The notes under the pieces are model-generated. The model ran no database searches. It was not told the origin of the DNA and saw nothing but the letters and a program-made list of their open reading frames with translations. This document shows positions 17,883-25,826 of a stretch of 41,759 bases of DNA, in pieces (the first letter of the stretch is position 1; every line of letters starts with the position of its first letter). The DNA is taken from positions 1 through 41,759 of the forward strand of contig CADEDM010000020.1 of NCBI GenBank assembly GCA_902826065.1, written 5' to 3'. Position numbers and translations under genes: made by a program. The stretch is from an uncultured Acidobacteriota bacterium. GTDB lineage: Bacteria > Acidobacteriota > Vicinamibacteria > Vicinamibacterales > UBA2999.

Positions 17883-18030
17883 GATGGTTGCGTCATCGCA
17901 AAGTCCTTGCCGGGGTCAGCGTGACCGCACGCGGCAGGATTCATTGGGATTTTCTGGCAATCGGCAGGCCCTTGGGCGGCGTCTGACAGGTCTCGGCCCA
18001 CCGAATTGGCAGGCCGTGTCACGAATCGCA

Positions 18031-18948
18031 TCAGCGCCGCGGCGGGCGCGGTGTGGCCGCCTCGACGGCGGCGGCCGGCTCGGTGGCGGCGGGCGCCGAT
18101 GCCGGCGACGGCTCGGGCCACACGAGTTGCCAGCGAGGCTTCGGCCACGACAGCGTGATGCGCGAGGTCTTCGGCGTTTGATGACGAGCCGGCTCGTCGG
18201 GCTCGTGGGCACGCGGCGCGGCGCTGCCCGACACCGCGCCGAGTCGCGCCTCTGCCAGCGCGGCGGCGATGCGTCCGTGGACGTCGGCGAGGCGCGCCGG
18301 ACCGGCCGGCTTCGAGGCGCCGCCTGGCGACGGCGTCTCCGACGCCGCGGCGGGCGACGGGCTCACCGCTGGCGTGGCGTGCGTCGACGCGGCCGGGGCC
18401 GCCTCACCGTGCGACGCTGAGGCCGTCGCCGGCCCATGCGCGTCAGCGTCCGCGCCACGTGGCGCCGATGTCGGCGCGGCGAGCGGCGAACCCGACACGA
18501 CCGGCTTCTTCTTGGCCCGCGTCGACGCGGGGCCGGTCTTCGGACGAGCGCCAGTCGCGACGTATCCACCGTCGGCCGCGGCGTGGCCCGTCGCGCCGGC
18601 GGCGGGCGTCTCATGACCGGCGGCTTTCGGCGTCTCGTGTCCGACGGCCTTCGGCGTCCCGTGTCCGACGGCCTTCGGCGACGTCGCGGCGGGCGCGAGG
18701 GTCACGCGCGACACGACCGGCGCCTTTCGGGCGGCCGGCGCGTCCGCGGTCGCGCGGCTGCCCTCGGCCTTGGCGGTCGTGCTCTGGGCCGCATGGGCGC
18801 TCGCTTCTGTCGGCTTCGACGACGCGGGCGCGGCGTGGGTGGCGGCGCTCGCCGGCGCCTTCGAGGCCGGCGGCGCGGCGTCGTGCGACTGCGCCGTCAC
18901 GAGCGCCGGCATCGCCAGCAGCGTCGCGCAGAGGATCAGGGCGCGCAT
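18031..18948 (-). CDS. Exported Ala/Pro/Ser-rich low-complexity protein
   Basis: A 305-residue protein with a clean signal peptide (MRALILCATLLAMPALVTAQ). The mature part is mostly Ala, Pro, Ser, Thr and His with no recognised domain and is probably unfolded. It includes three copies of an eight-residue unit (PKAVGHxT-like, residues about 90-113) coded by a 24-base tandem repeat. The last 60 residues are more ordered (SRITLSWPKPRWQLVWPEP). It could be a cell-wall-spanning spacer or periplasmic linker; no function is assigned. It starts 34 bases after the carbonic anhydrase stop on the same strand, so co-transcription is plausible. Frame use is consistent with a real gene, but low complexity limits certainty. 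Confidence 0.7.
   Translation of the reverse strand: MRALILCATLLAMPALVTAQSHDAAPPASKAPASAATHAAPASSKPTEASAHAAQSTTAKAEGSRATADAPAARKAPVVSRVTLAPAATSPKAVGHGTPKAVGHETPKAAGHETPAAGATGHAAADGGYVATGARPKTGPASTRAKKKPVVSGSPLAAPTSAPRGADADAHGPATASASHGEAAPAASTHATPAVSPSPAAASETPSPGGASKPAGPARLADVHGRIAAALAEARLGAVSGSAAPRAHEPDEPARHQTPKTSRITLSWPKPRWQLVWPEPSPASAPAATEPAAAVEAATPRPPRR
18611..18682. repeat. Three tandem 24-base units inside the Ala/Pro-rich gene
   Basis: Units at 18611-18634, 18635-18658 and 18659-18682 differ from one another at only a few positions. The period is a multiple of three, so copy-number change would keep the reading frame. Confidence 0.85.
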
Positions 18949-18982
18949 GATGGATTGACGGGATGCGAGGGGTGGCCTGACG

Positions 18983-19684
18983 TCACCAGCTCGTGGTGCG
19001 GCCGACCGGCGACGAGAACACGACCTTGCCGGTGCCCGACTCGTAGTAGGCGCCGGCCACGGTGAGCCGTCCGGACTCCACCGCGGCGCGCAGCGCGGGA
19101 CTGGCGCCGAGCAGATCGTTGATCACCTGCTCGACGTTCGCGAGCACGGCCCCGCGGACGTCCTGCTGATCGGCGGCGCCGTGCGGCAGCCCGGCGCGAA
19201 TCGCCTTCACCAAGTAGTCGAGGTGGGCGCTGAGGGCGCTGGTGTGCGAGTCGGTCGCCGCGGTGACGGCACTGCACGCGTCGTGACCCATCACTACCAG
19301 GGTCGGCACGTGCAGGGACTCCACCGCGTGCTCGAGGCTGCCGACGACGGCGCGATCGACCACCTGGCCGAGACTGCGCACGACGAACAGGTCCCCCGGC
19401 GCGGCGCCGAAGATGATCTCGGGCGCGGTGCGGGCATCGGCGCACGACAGCACCGCTGCCACTGGTGTCGCCGTGGCGCCGGATTGCTCCAGCACCGGGA
19501 CGTCGCCGGCGGCGACGGCGCGCACGAAGCGAACGTTCCCCGCCTGCAGCCGCTGCAACGCATCGGCCGTGGACGCGGCGGCAGCGCCGTCCTCACGCGC
19601 CGTGAACGACGCGAGCACCAGGTAGGCGAGCGTAGCGGCGAGCGCGCGCGAGGCGCGGCGCAGCCCGGGGCGGGGGTCGTGCAT
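18983..19684 (-). CDS. Beta-class carbonic anhydrase, probably exported
   Basis: A 233-residue protein. Zinc ligands and the dyad of beta-carbonic anhydrases are complete: C81-A-D83-A-R85, H134 and C137 (GHDAC). GDLFVVRSLGQVVD and the VLSCADART context are also typical. The ATG at 19684 gives a hydrophobic N-terminal segment after RRASR (residues 13-27), which reads as a signal peptide or anchor; most bacterial beta enzymes are cytoplasmic, so a periplasmic form would be less usual. It interconverts CO2 and bicarbonate. The frame stays open further upstream, but that part is arginine/proline-rich noise. It may be co-transcribed with the Ala/Pro-rich protein downstream. Confidence 0.9.
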   Translation of the reverse strand: MHDPRPGLRRASRALAATLAYLVLASFTAREDGAAAASTADALQRLQAGNVRFVRAVAAGDVPVLEQSGATATPVAAVLSCADARTAPEIIFGAAPGDLFVVRSLGQVVDRAVVGSLEHAVESLHVPTLVVMGHDACSAVTAATDSHTSALSAHLDYLVKAIRAGLPHGAADQQDVRGAVLANVEQVINDLLGASPALRAAVESGRLTVAGAYYESGTGKVVFSSPVGRTTSW

Positions 19685-19791
19685 GTGGCGTGAATCGGCA
19701 CACGCCGGCAGACCTTGAATTGCGGCAGGGGCCGCGCGAAATGGCGCGCCGCGGCACCCGGGCGGTGAGGGAGCGTCGCCGCCTCTCGCGC

Positions 19792-19797
19792 TATCAT
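19792..19797 (+). promoter_or_regulatory. Putative -10 box (TATCAT) for the 19836 gene
   Basis: TATCAT lies 38 bases before the ATG, predicting a start near 19804 and a 32-base leader containing the GGAGG at 19826-19830. No clear -35. Confidence 0.35.
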
Positions 19798-19835
19798 CGC
19801 CGGGACGACGCGGAAACTCCGCGCGGGAGGACACG

Positions 19836-20555
19836 ATGCGGCACGGGCTGATGGCGGCGGTGGTGGCGGGACTGGCGATGCTTCCGGTGGCGTGCGGCAA
19901 GACGCCGGAGGAGAAGGCGGCCGACGCACTCAAGCAGGCCGCGACCGATCTGGCGAAGGCGGGCGAAGCGGCGGCCAAGGCTGGCGAGGCGGCCGGCCAG
20001 GCGGCGGCGACGGCCGGCACCGAGCAGGCGGCCAAGGGCATGGAGGACTTCGCCAAGGCCATGCAGGGCATGGCGACGGCGATGGGCGGCGGCAAGGCCT
20101 CGGAGCCGGTGAGCTTCCGCGACCTGCAGGCGGCCTTCCCCACCGTGTCGGGGTGGGAGATGGACAAGCCCAAGGGCGAGCGCATGACGTCGCCGGTGGC
20201 CTTCTCGCAGACCGAGACGCGCTACCGCAACGGCAGCTCGGTGATCGAGGTGAAGATCGTCGACTCGGCCTTCAACCAGATCCTGGTGGCGCCGTGGGCG
20301 CTGTTCCTCAGCGCCGGCTACGAGAAGGAAACCGACGACGGCTACGAGAAGTCGACGACGATCGCCGGCCAGCCCGGGTTCGAGAAGTGGAACGGCGCCC
20401 GCAAGGACGGCGAGGTCAATCTCGTCGTCGCCAAGCGCTTCCTGGTGTCGGTCGAGAGCAACGAGATCGACGACATCAAGCGGATCCACGAGTTCGCGGA
20501 GAAGATCGACTTCGCGAAACTGGCGTCGCTGGGCGCCGCCGCGCCGACCAAGTAG
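19836..20555 (+). CDS. Putative lipoprotein with Ala/Lys/Glu-rich helix
   Basis: A 239-residue protein with GGAGG 5 bases before the ATG. The signal peptide ends LPVACGKT; Cys20 may be lipidated although the -3 position is Pro rather than Leu, so the lipobox is imperfect. Residues 25-85 are repetitive (AKAGEAAAKAGEAAGQAAA) and predicted to be a long amphipathic helix, as in small entericidin or apolipoprotein-like proteins. Residues 90-235 look globular (FRDLQAAFPTVSGWEMDKPKG, RYRNGSSVIEVKIVDSAFN, FLVSVESNEID), with a repeated strand-turn pattern. No family name was recognised. It converges with the octaheme cytochrome gene, 36 bases between stops. Confidence 0.85.
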   Translation: MRHGLMAAVVAGLAMLPVACGKTPEEKAADALKQAATDLAKAGEAAAKAGEAAGQAAATAGTEQAAKGMEDFAKAMQGMATAMGGGKASEPVSFRDLQAAFPTVSGWEMDKPKGERMTSPVAFSQTETRYRNGSSVIEVKIVDSAFNQILVAPWALFLSAGYEKETDDGYEKSTTIAGQPGFEKWNGARKDGEVNLVVAKRFLVSVESNEIDDIKRIHEFAEKIDFAKLASLGAAAPTK

Positions 20556-20591
20556 GACCGCCGCGGCGCGAGGCCCGGCGCTGATCGCACC

Positions 20592-22529
20592 CTAGCGCTG
20601 CTCGGGCGGCAGCCGGCGCAGCTGCGCCTGCGCCGCGCGATACGACGACGCCGACGTCGGCACGCGCGCGAAGAGCGCGCGTGCGTCGGCGGACCGGCCC
20701 TGGCCCAGGCGTGTCAGGCCGAGCAGGAACGTCGCGGCTGGATCGTCTGGCGCGAGGCGCAGCGCCAGTTCGAGGGCGTCGCTGGCGCGGGCGTGGTCGC
20801 CGTTCACGAGGCGGACCAGCCCGAGATCCGACTGCGTCACGGCGTCGTCCTCGTGCAGCGCCGCTTGGGCGGCGAACTCCTCACTCACGAAGCGGAACCG
20901 CGCCCGCTCGGTCGGCGTCGCCGGCGCGGCGCCGACGTTCACGAGCGAGACCAGCGCCGACACGCGCACTGCGCGGCTCGGGTCGGCCAGGGCCGCCACG
21001 AGTGCGTCACGTCCGCCGGGTTGCCGCAGACTCGACGCCGCGACCATGCGCTCGACCGCGGTGCCCTCGGCGAGCGCGCGCGTCAGCGCCTCCACGGCGC
21101 CGGTGTCCTCGTAGCGCCGGAGGTAACCGAGCGCATTGGCGCGGGTGAGCGGCCCGGTCGCGGGATCGCGGGCGATGGCCGTGAGAGCGGGCAAGGCCTC
21201 AGTCCGGCCAGTGCGCGCCGCGACAAAGGCGTTGGCGCGCATGACGTTGGCCGCACGCGCGCCATTCGGCCACCACTGCTCCATCTGCGTCACCGCCCAC
21301 GCGGCCGACTTCGACGTGTGACACGTGGTGCACGCATTCGGGATGCCGTGCGCGACGGTGTTCTCCGGCGTCGGCAGGCTCATCGAGTGGTCGCGGATGC
21401 GCGCCTTGATGCTCACGACCTCGCGTGGCATGTGGCACTCCACACACGACGTGCCGGCGCTGTCGGCACGGTGGCGCGAGTGGGCCACGGCGTCGCGGAC
21501 GATCGCCTGATGGCACGACGCGCACAGGCCGTTGTTCGCCGGCGCCAGCGACGCGTGCCGATCGACGTTCGGCGTGTGCGGATCGTGGCAGGTGACGCAC
21601 GTCGCACCGCCCTTCAGGTAGCACTGGCTCTGCCACAGGCCGACGGCGTCATTCGAGAACCGGCGCGGACGTCCGTCGGCCCAGTACACCGGGTCCTGGT
21701 CCTTGCGCGGCGTGTATTCGAGCTTCACCACGAAATGGTCCTCGTAGGCGCTGCCGGCCGCGAATCCCGGCGCGGCGACGTCGCGCAGGGAATGGCACTG
21801 CGCGCAGACGGCGGTGGCACGCCCTGGCTCGAGCCGCGTGGCGCGCACGATGGCGCGGTCGGCGTTCAGGGCGCCGGCGCCGGCGCGGGCTCGATCGACG
21901 TGCGTGCGGCCCGGGCCGTGGCAGCGCTCGCACGAGGTCCCGAAGTCCTGCCACGTGGTGTCGTAGGTGAGCGTGTCGCGCGCGAAGCGATTGTCCTGCC
22001 GGCTCACATGGCAGCCGACGCAGTTCTTGTTCCACTGCTGCACCGGCGCGGTGTCGACCTCATCGGGGCGGATGATCTCGACGTTGTCGAACCACATCCG
22101 CCGCTCGACGTCCCACGTCGGCGGCAGCACCACCAGGCGGCCGCGGTCGATGCGCGTGAGGTAGTGCTGGATGCGGCGGCTGCCCAGGGTGAACTCGACG
22201 CGGTGTTCCTGCGGACGGCCGGTGAGACGCGACTCGGTGATGAAGTAGGCGCCGTTACTACGGCGAAGACCGTACGGCTGATTGCGTAGTGTGACCGTCG
22301 GCCGGGTGAAGTCCCCGAGTACCGACTCGGATCCGGCGGGCTGAATCATCCGGCTGTGACGGCCGGATTTCCAGGCGATGTGCTGGTCGGCGTGACAACT
22401 CGCGCAGACAGCGGCGCCGACCATGTCGTCCGCTGGCAGGCTGCCGGCCTGACCGGACAGCGCGGGCGTCCAGCCGACAGTTCCGGCCGCGACAGCGGCG
22501 AACGCGACGGCGGCCGTCAGGCAGCGCAT
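20592..22529 (-). CDS. Octaheme c-type cytochrome with HEAT and TPR repeats
   Basis: A 645-residue protein starting at ATG 22529, directly before a signal peptide (CLTAAVAFAAVAAGTV). Eight CxxCH heme motifs are at 42-46, 170-174, 200-204, 242-246, 311-315, 336-340, 362-366 and 400-404. These resemble the cytochrome c554/multiheme family (with GTSCERCHGPG and TCVTCHDPHTP), so it should be periplasmic and carry electrons or bind small nitrogen or sulfur compounds. After residue 420 come HEAT-like helices (about 430-540; LTRANALGYLRRYED, AVRVSALVSLVNVG) and a TPR pair (about 565-635; ASDALELALRLAPDDPAATFLLGL). An in-frame ATG at 22637 would add a 36-residue basic stretch (ESRRKRRDF) and cannot be excluded. 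It is divergent from the TonB receptor. Confidence 0.9.
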   Translation of the reverse strand: MRCLTAAVAFAAVAAGTVGWTPALSGQAGSLPADDMVGAAVCASCHADQHIAWKSGRHSRMIQPAGSESVLGDFTRPTVTLRNQPYGLRRSNGAYFITESRLTGRPQEHRVEFTLGSRRIQHYLTRIDRGRLVVLPPTWDVERRMWFDNVEIIRPDEVDTAPVQQWNKNCVGCHVSRQDNRFARDTLTYDTTWQDFGTSCERCHGPGRTHVDRARAGAGALNADRAIVRATRLEPGRATAVCAQCHSLRDVAAPGFAAGSAYEDHFVVKLEYTPRKDQDPVYWADGRPRRFSNDAVGLWQSQCYLKGGATCVTCHDPHTPNVDRHASLAPANNGLCASCHQAIVRDAVAHSRHRADSAGTSCVECHMPREVVSIKARIRDHSMSLPTPENTVAHGIPNACTTCHTSKSAAWAVTQMEQWWPNGARAANVMRANAFVAARTGRTEALPALTAIARDPATGPLTRANALGYLRRYEDTGAVEALTRALAEGTAVERMVAASSLRQPGGRDALVAALADPSRAVRVSALVSLVNVGAAPATPTERARFRFVSEEFAAQAALHEDDAVTQSDLGLVRLVNGDHARASDALELALRLAPDDPAATFLLGLTRLGQGRSADARALFARVPTSASSYRAAQAQLRRLPPEQR

Positions 22530-22638
22530 GGCGAAGTCCCGGCGTTTTCGGCGGGATTCCTCACGCGGCTGTGGCGGCAGCTCGCGTTCCGGATCCGGAC
22601 GTCCGTCCCGGGGCTCATCCCCGTCGATGCTGCACACA

Positions 22639-22650
22639 TGTCACGCGTGT
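22639..22650. promoter_or_regulatory. Operator candidate TGTCACGCGTGT shared with the cox promoter
   Basis: The 12 bases are identical to the minus strand of 10291-10302 inside the cox palindrome. The CACGCGTG core is centred about 43.5 bases upstream of the start predicted from TAGTAT (22677-22682). It lies in the gap between the divergent cytochrome and TonB-receptor genes. Confidence 0.45.
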
Positions 22651-22676
22651 AATGGTTGTTCTCGAGTTGTCAGCGT

Positions 22677-22682
22677 TAGTAT
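22677..22682 (+). promoter_or_regulatory. Putative -10 box (TAGTAT) of the TonB-receptor gene
   Basis: TAGTAT predicts a start near 22689 and a leader of about 52 bases containing the ribosome site GGAGG at 22731-22735. GGTTGT (17-base spacing) is a weak -35. Confidence 0.4.
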
Positions 22683-22740
22683 GCGCCGAGCTCTACCTTT
22701 CCTTTGCACGACTGCACGCAGACCACGTCAGGAGGTCCAG

Positions 22741-25653
22741 ATGCGATCGAGGCTCGGGCAACTCTGTCTCGCCGTTACCGTTTTCTCTCTGTTCCTGGTA
22801 TCCCCCACCCAGGCCCAGATCACGCAAGGCCGGATCGCCGGCACCGTCACCGACGCGCAGGGCGCGGTGCTGCCGGGGGTCACCGTGACCGCGACGTCGC
22901 CGTCGTTGATCGGCGTACGCACCACGGTCTCGCAGGCCGACGGCAACTACATGTTCCCGGCCATGCCGTCCGGCACCTACAAGCTCACCTTCGAGCTCGA
23001 AGGCTTCAGGAAAGTCGAGCGCGACAACCTCCAGGTCACGCTCGGCAACACCGTCTCGTTCGATGCCGCCTTGCAGGTCGGCGGCCTGACCGAGAGCATC
23101 ACCGTCACCGGCGATTCGCCGCTGGTCGACACCTCGACCACCAGGATCGGCACGAGCCTGAAGGGCGACGAGCTGATCGCGGTCCCGAACTCCACCGACG
23201 TGTGGGGCGCGCTCTCCGAAGCGCCGGGCGTGCGCATGCAGGGCTTCGACGTCGGCGGCTCGCACAAGAGCCAGCAGTCGGGCTACGAGAGCTTCGGCAT
23301 CCAGAACCAGGCCCGCGTCGTCACCGACGGCATCGACCACACCGAAGGTGTCGGCGGCACCGGCTTCTACGAGGACTACTACGCCAATGAGGAAGTGACG
23401 GTCAGCGCCCTCGGCGCCGACGTGGAGATGAACTCCGGCGGGGCCGCGATCGTGACCACGATCAAGAGCGGCGGCAACATCTTCAAGGGGCTCTATCACC
23501 TCAGCTACGAGCCGGGTGCGTGGGTCGGCACGAACGCCAAGACCGCCGACATGCAGGATCGTGGCTACAGCTGCCCGAACGACGCCAACGGCAACCCGTC
23601 GTGCGCCAACCCGAACCTCCTGTTCTGGGAGGGCCACGTCGATCTCGGCGGTCCGATCATGCGCGACAAGGCGTGGTTCTACGCCGCCTACAACCACTTC
23701 AAGATCGACAAGCTGGTGTCGGGCCAGCCCGAGGAGTTCTCGGACCTCGGCATCTTCGACAATTACACCGGCAAGGCCACCTACAAGCCGTTCACGAACG
23801 ATACGTTCATCGCCTACTTCCAGCAGGGCCGCAAGCAGAAGCCCCGCCGTGGGATCTCGGCGTTGACGCCGTCCGAAGCGGTGCGCGCGCAGGACAGCAC
23901 CTCGCGCATGTACAAGGGCGAGTGGCAGAAGGTGCTGAGCGACCGGATGTTCCTGAACGTCAACGGCGGGAACTTCACGCTCGACTGGCCGATGGCCGTC
24001 AAGGTCGACCCCGCGACGAATGCGCCGAAGACGTTCCGGACGACGACCGGGGTGGCCGGGGCCGGGTGGAACGCGTTTTCGACCTATCGCAAGAAGCCGC
24101 AGCTCAAGGCGCAGGTCACCTACTTCCTGCCCGACAAGGCCGGCAGCCACGATTTCAAGTTCGGGTTCGAGAGCATCCTCGACTCGTACCGCTACGGCCA
24201 CAACGGCACGTCGGGACAGATCCGCTACTCGTATCCCTGTGCGGATACGTCGTGCGCGCCCGATCGCATCCGCTTCGTCGACACGGGCGCGGCCGGTGAC
24301 TACGGCAACGGCTGGAGCGTCGGCGCCAACACCGACCTCCACTACGCCGGCTACCTCCAGGACCGCTGGTCGCCCAACAACCAGCTCACGTTCACGCTCG
24401 GCGTCCGTCTCGACTACCAGAAAGTCGGCTACGACGACGCGGTGCGCAAGCCGGTGATCACCGACCTGCTGCCCGATGGCACGCGCATCTTCCCCGTCGG
24501 CACCAACGTCGAAGGCGCCACCATTCTCACCAACACGAACATCGCGCCTCGCCTCGGGGTGACCTGGGACCTCAAGGGCACCGGCAAGGTGGTGCTGAAG
24601 GCCTTCTACGGCCGCTATGCGAACAACCTGGCCGACGGGTTCTCGGCCATCAACCCCGGCGGGCAATCGATCGCCGAGTTCAACTTCAACGATCTGAACA
24701 ACAACCAGCGCTACGACGGACCGGCCGAACTCGGCGCCCTCCGCCTGCGCCAGGGCGCTGACAGCACGCCCGTGGATCCCGACTTCAAGACCCCGACGAC
24801 CGAGGAGATCAGCGGCAGCCTCGAGTTCCAGCTCCCGGGCGAGTCCTCAGCCCGCGTCTCCTACGTCCGCAAGAACCACTACAACTTCGCGTCGTTCTAC
24901 GGCACCAACCTGATTTCCGCGTGGCTGGGCAACGTGAACGTGCCGAAGTCAGTCGTGGTCAATCCGACCGGAGAGCGACTGAGCGTGGTCGACGTGCCGG
25001 ACGCGATCGCCGGCAACACCAACGGCCTCTACAGCAACTATCCAGACGCCACGTTCCACTACGACACCATCGAGGGTGCCTACTCGAAGCGTCTGCGCAA
25101 CTTCTTCATCCAGACCAGCGTCGACTACCAGTGGCGGAACGATCTCCGGTCGGCGTCGAACAACGCGCAGGCGGTGAGCACCAGTCCGCTCTCGGCCGAT
25201 CCGATCCAGATCGGCTTCTACCTGACGCCGAACGCGGCGGTGCCGAACCGTCAGGAGACCACGGTGTGGCACTACCAGCTGCTGGGGCGCTATACGTTCC
25301 CGTATGAGATCGGCGTCGCCGCCAACTGGCGCATCCAGAGCGGCTTCCCGTTCTCGCCGATCGTCGCCGACGGCGACACGACCCCCGGGCTGAACCTGTC
25401 GAACTTCGAGGCCCCGTTCTTCCTGCACAACCTCGATGAAGACCGTTCGGACAACGTCAGCCTGCTCAACCTGCGCTTCGACAAGGGCTTCCAGGTCGGC
25501 CGCTTCAAGATGTCGGCGATGCTCGACATCTACAACGTGCTGAACCAGGACGCGGTGACGAACTTCGCGCTGAACCTCGGTCCGGCCTACAAGCGCGTGA
25601 CCGCGGCACTCGACCCGCGCGTCTTCATGGGCGGCCTGCGGCTGGAGTTCTAG
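22741..25653 (+). CDS. TonB-dependent receptor with carboxypeptidase-regulatory domain
   Basis: A 970-residue protein. ATG 22741 has GGAGG 5 bases upstream and begins a signal peptide ending SPTQAQ (residues 1-25). Residues 28-110 are a carboxypeptidase-regulatory-like beta-sandwich (GRIAGTVTDAQGAVLPGVTVTAT, DGNYMFPAMPSGTYKLTFELEGF). A TonB plug follows (about 115-240; ITVTGDSPLVDTSTTRIGTSL), then a 22-strand barrel ending in the aromatic C-terminus LRLEF. This Oar-like architecture is expanded in Acidobacteriota and is thought to import large nutrients such as oligosaccharides or peptides across the outer membrane. The ligand cannot be told from sequence. It is monocistronic, followed by a strong terminator and heptamer repeats. 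Confidence 0.95.
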   Translation: MRSRLGQLCLAVTVFSLFLVSPTQAQITQGRIAGTVTDAQGAVLPGVTVTATSPSLIGVRTTVSQADGNYMFPAMPSGTYKLTFELEGFRKVERDNLQVTLGNTVSFDAALQVGGLTESITVTGDSPLVDTSTTRIGTSLKGDELIAVPNSTDVWGALSEAPGVRMQGFDVGGSHKSQQSGYESFGIQNQARVVTDGIDHTEGVGGTGFYEDYYANEEVTVSALGADVEMNSGGAAIVTTIKSGGNIFKGLYHLSYEPGAWVGTNAKTADMQDRGYSCPNDANGNPSCANPNLLFWEGHVDLGGPIMRDKAWFYAAYNHFKIDKLVSGQPEEFSDLGIFDNYTGKATYKPFTNDTFIAYFQQGRKQKPRRGISALTPSEAVRAQDSTSRMYKGEWQKVLSDRMFLNVNGGNFTLDWPMAVKVDPATNAPKTFRTTTGVAGAGWNAFSTYRKKPQLKAQVTYFLPDKAGSHDFKFGFESILDSYRYGHNGTSGQIRYSYPCADTSCAPDRIRFVDTGAAGDYGNGWSVGANTDLHYAGYLQDRWSPNNQLTFTLGVRLDYQKVGYDDAVRKPVITDLLPDGTRIFPVGTNVEGATILTNTNIAPRLGVTWDLKGTGKVVLKAFYGRYANNLADGFSAINPGGQSIAEFNFNDLNNNQRYDGPAELGALRLRQGADSTPVDPDFKTPTTEEISGSLEFQLPGESSARVSYVRKNHYNFASFYGTNLISAWLGNVNVPKSVVVNPTGERLSVVDVPDAIAGNTNGLYSNYPDATFHYDTIEGAYSKRLRNFFIQTSVDYQWRNDLRSASNNAQAVSTSPLSADPIQIGFYLTPNAAVPNRQETTVWHYQLLGRYTFPYEIGVAANWRIQSGFPFSPIVADGDTTPGLNLSNFEAPFFLHNLDEDRSDNVSLLNLRFDKGFQVGRFKMSAMLDIYNVLNQDAVTNFALNLGPAYKRVTAALDPRVFMGGLRLEF

Positions 25654-25685
25654 CCTGGGGGCTGGGGACTAGGGGCTGGGGGCTC
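25654..25685. repeat. Heptamer repeat after the TonB-receptor stop
   Basis: Four to five CTGGGGN units (CTGGGGG, CTGGGGA, CTAGGGG, CTGGGGG) begin immediately after the TAG stop. They are in inverse orientation to the array at 25764-25826. Confidence 0.85.
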
Positions 25686-25705
25686 GCGCTCCCGGTCGAA
25701 GATGC

Positions 25706-25739
25706 AGGGCGGCTCGGAGCGATCCGGGCCGCCCTCTTT
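25706..25739 (+). terminator. Intrinsic terminator between convergent genes
   Basis: A 12-base-pair stem with one G-T wobble, AGGGCGGCTCGG (25706-25717) / CCGGGCCGCCCT (25724-25735), with a 6-base loop AGCGAT and trailing CTTT. This is the best factor-independent terminator in the window. It serves the TonB receptor and may also act on the opposing sulfatase-like transcript. Confidence 0.8.
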
Positions 25740-25763
25740 CACGTACCCGACACCGTGGTTGCC

Positions 25764-25826
25764 CTACCAGCCCCCAGCCCCCGAGCCCCCAGCCCCCAGC
25801 ACCCAGCACCCAGCACCCAGGTCCTA
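25764..25826. repeat. Nine-unit heptamer array ending at the sulfatase-like stop codon
   Basis: The period-7 units CCCAGCC/CCCCAGC/ACCCAGC run continuously for about 60 bases with one phase slip. On the minus strand the array begins with the TAG stop of the sulfatase-like gene (25824-25826). It is the longest example in the window. Confidence 0.9.

Noticed and set aside
17946..17965. Second sigma-54-like site (CTGGCAAT...GGCC)
   Set aside because: It has GG-N10-GC spacing but several mismatches in both boxes and points away from any plus-strand gene nearby.
24000..25000. Insertion sequence or phage remnant
   Set aside because: No transposase or integrase motif and no base-composition break anywhere in the window; all genes share the same codon style.
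25764..25826. CRISPR-like array
   Set aside because: The unit is 7 bases with no spacers, so it is a simple tandem repeat.
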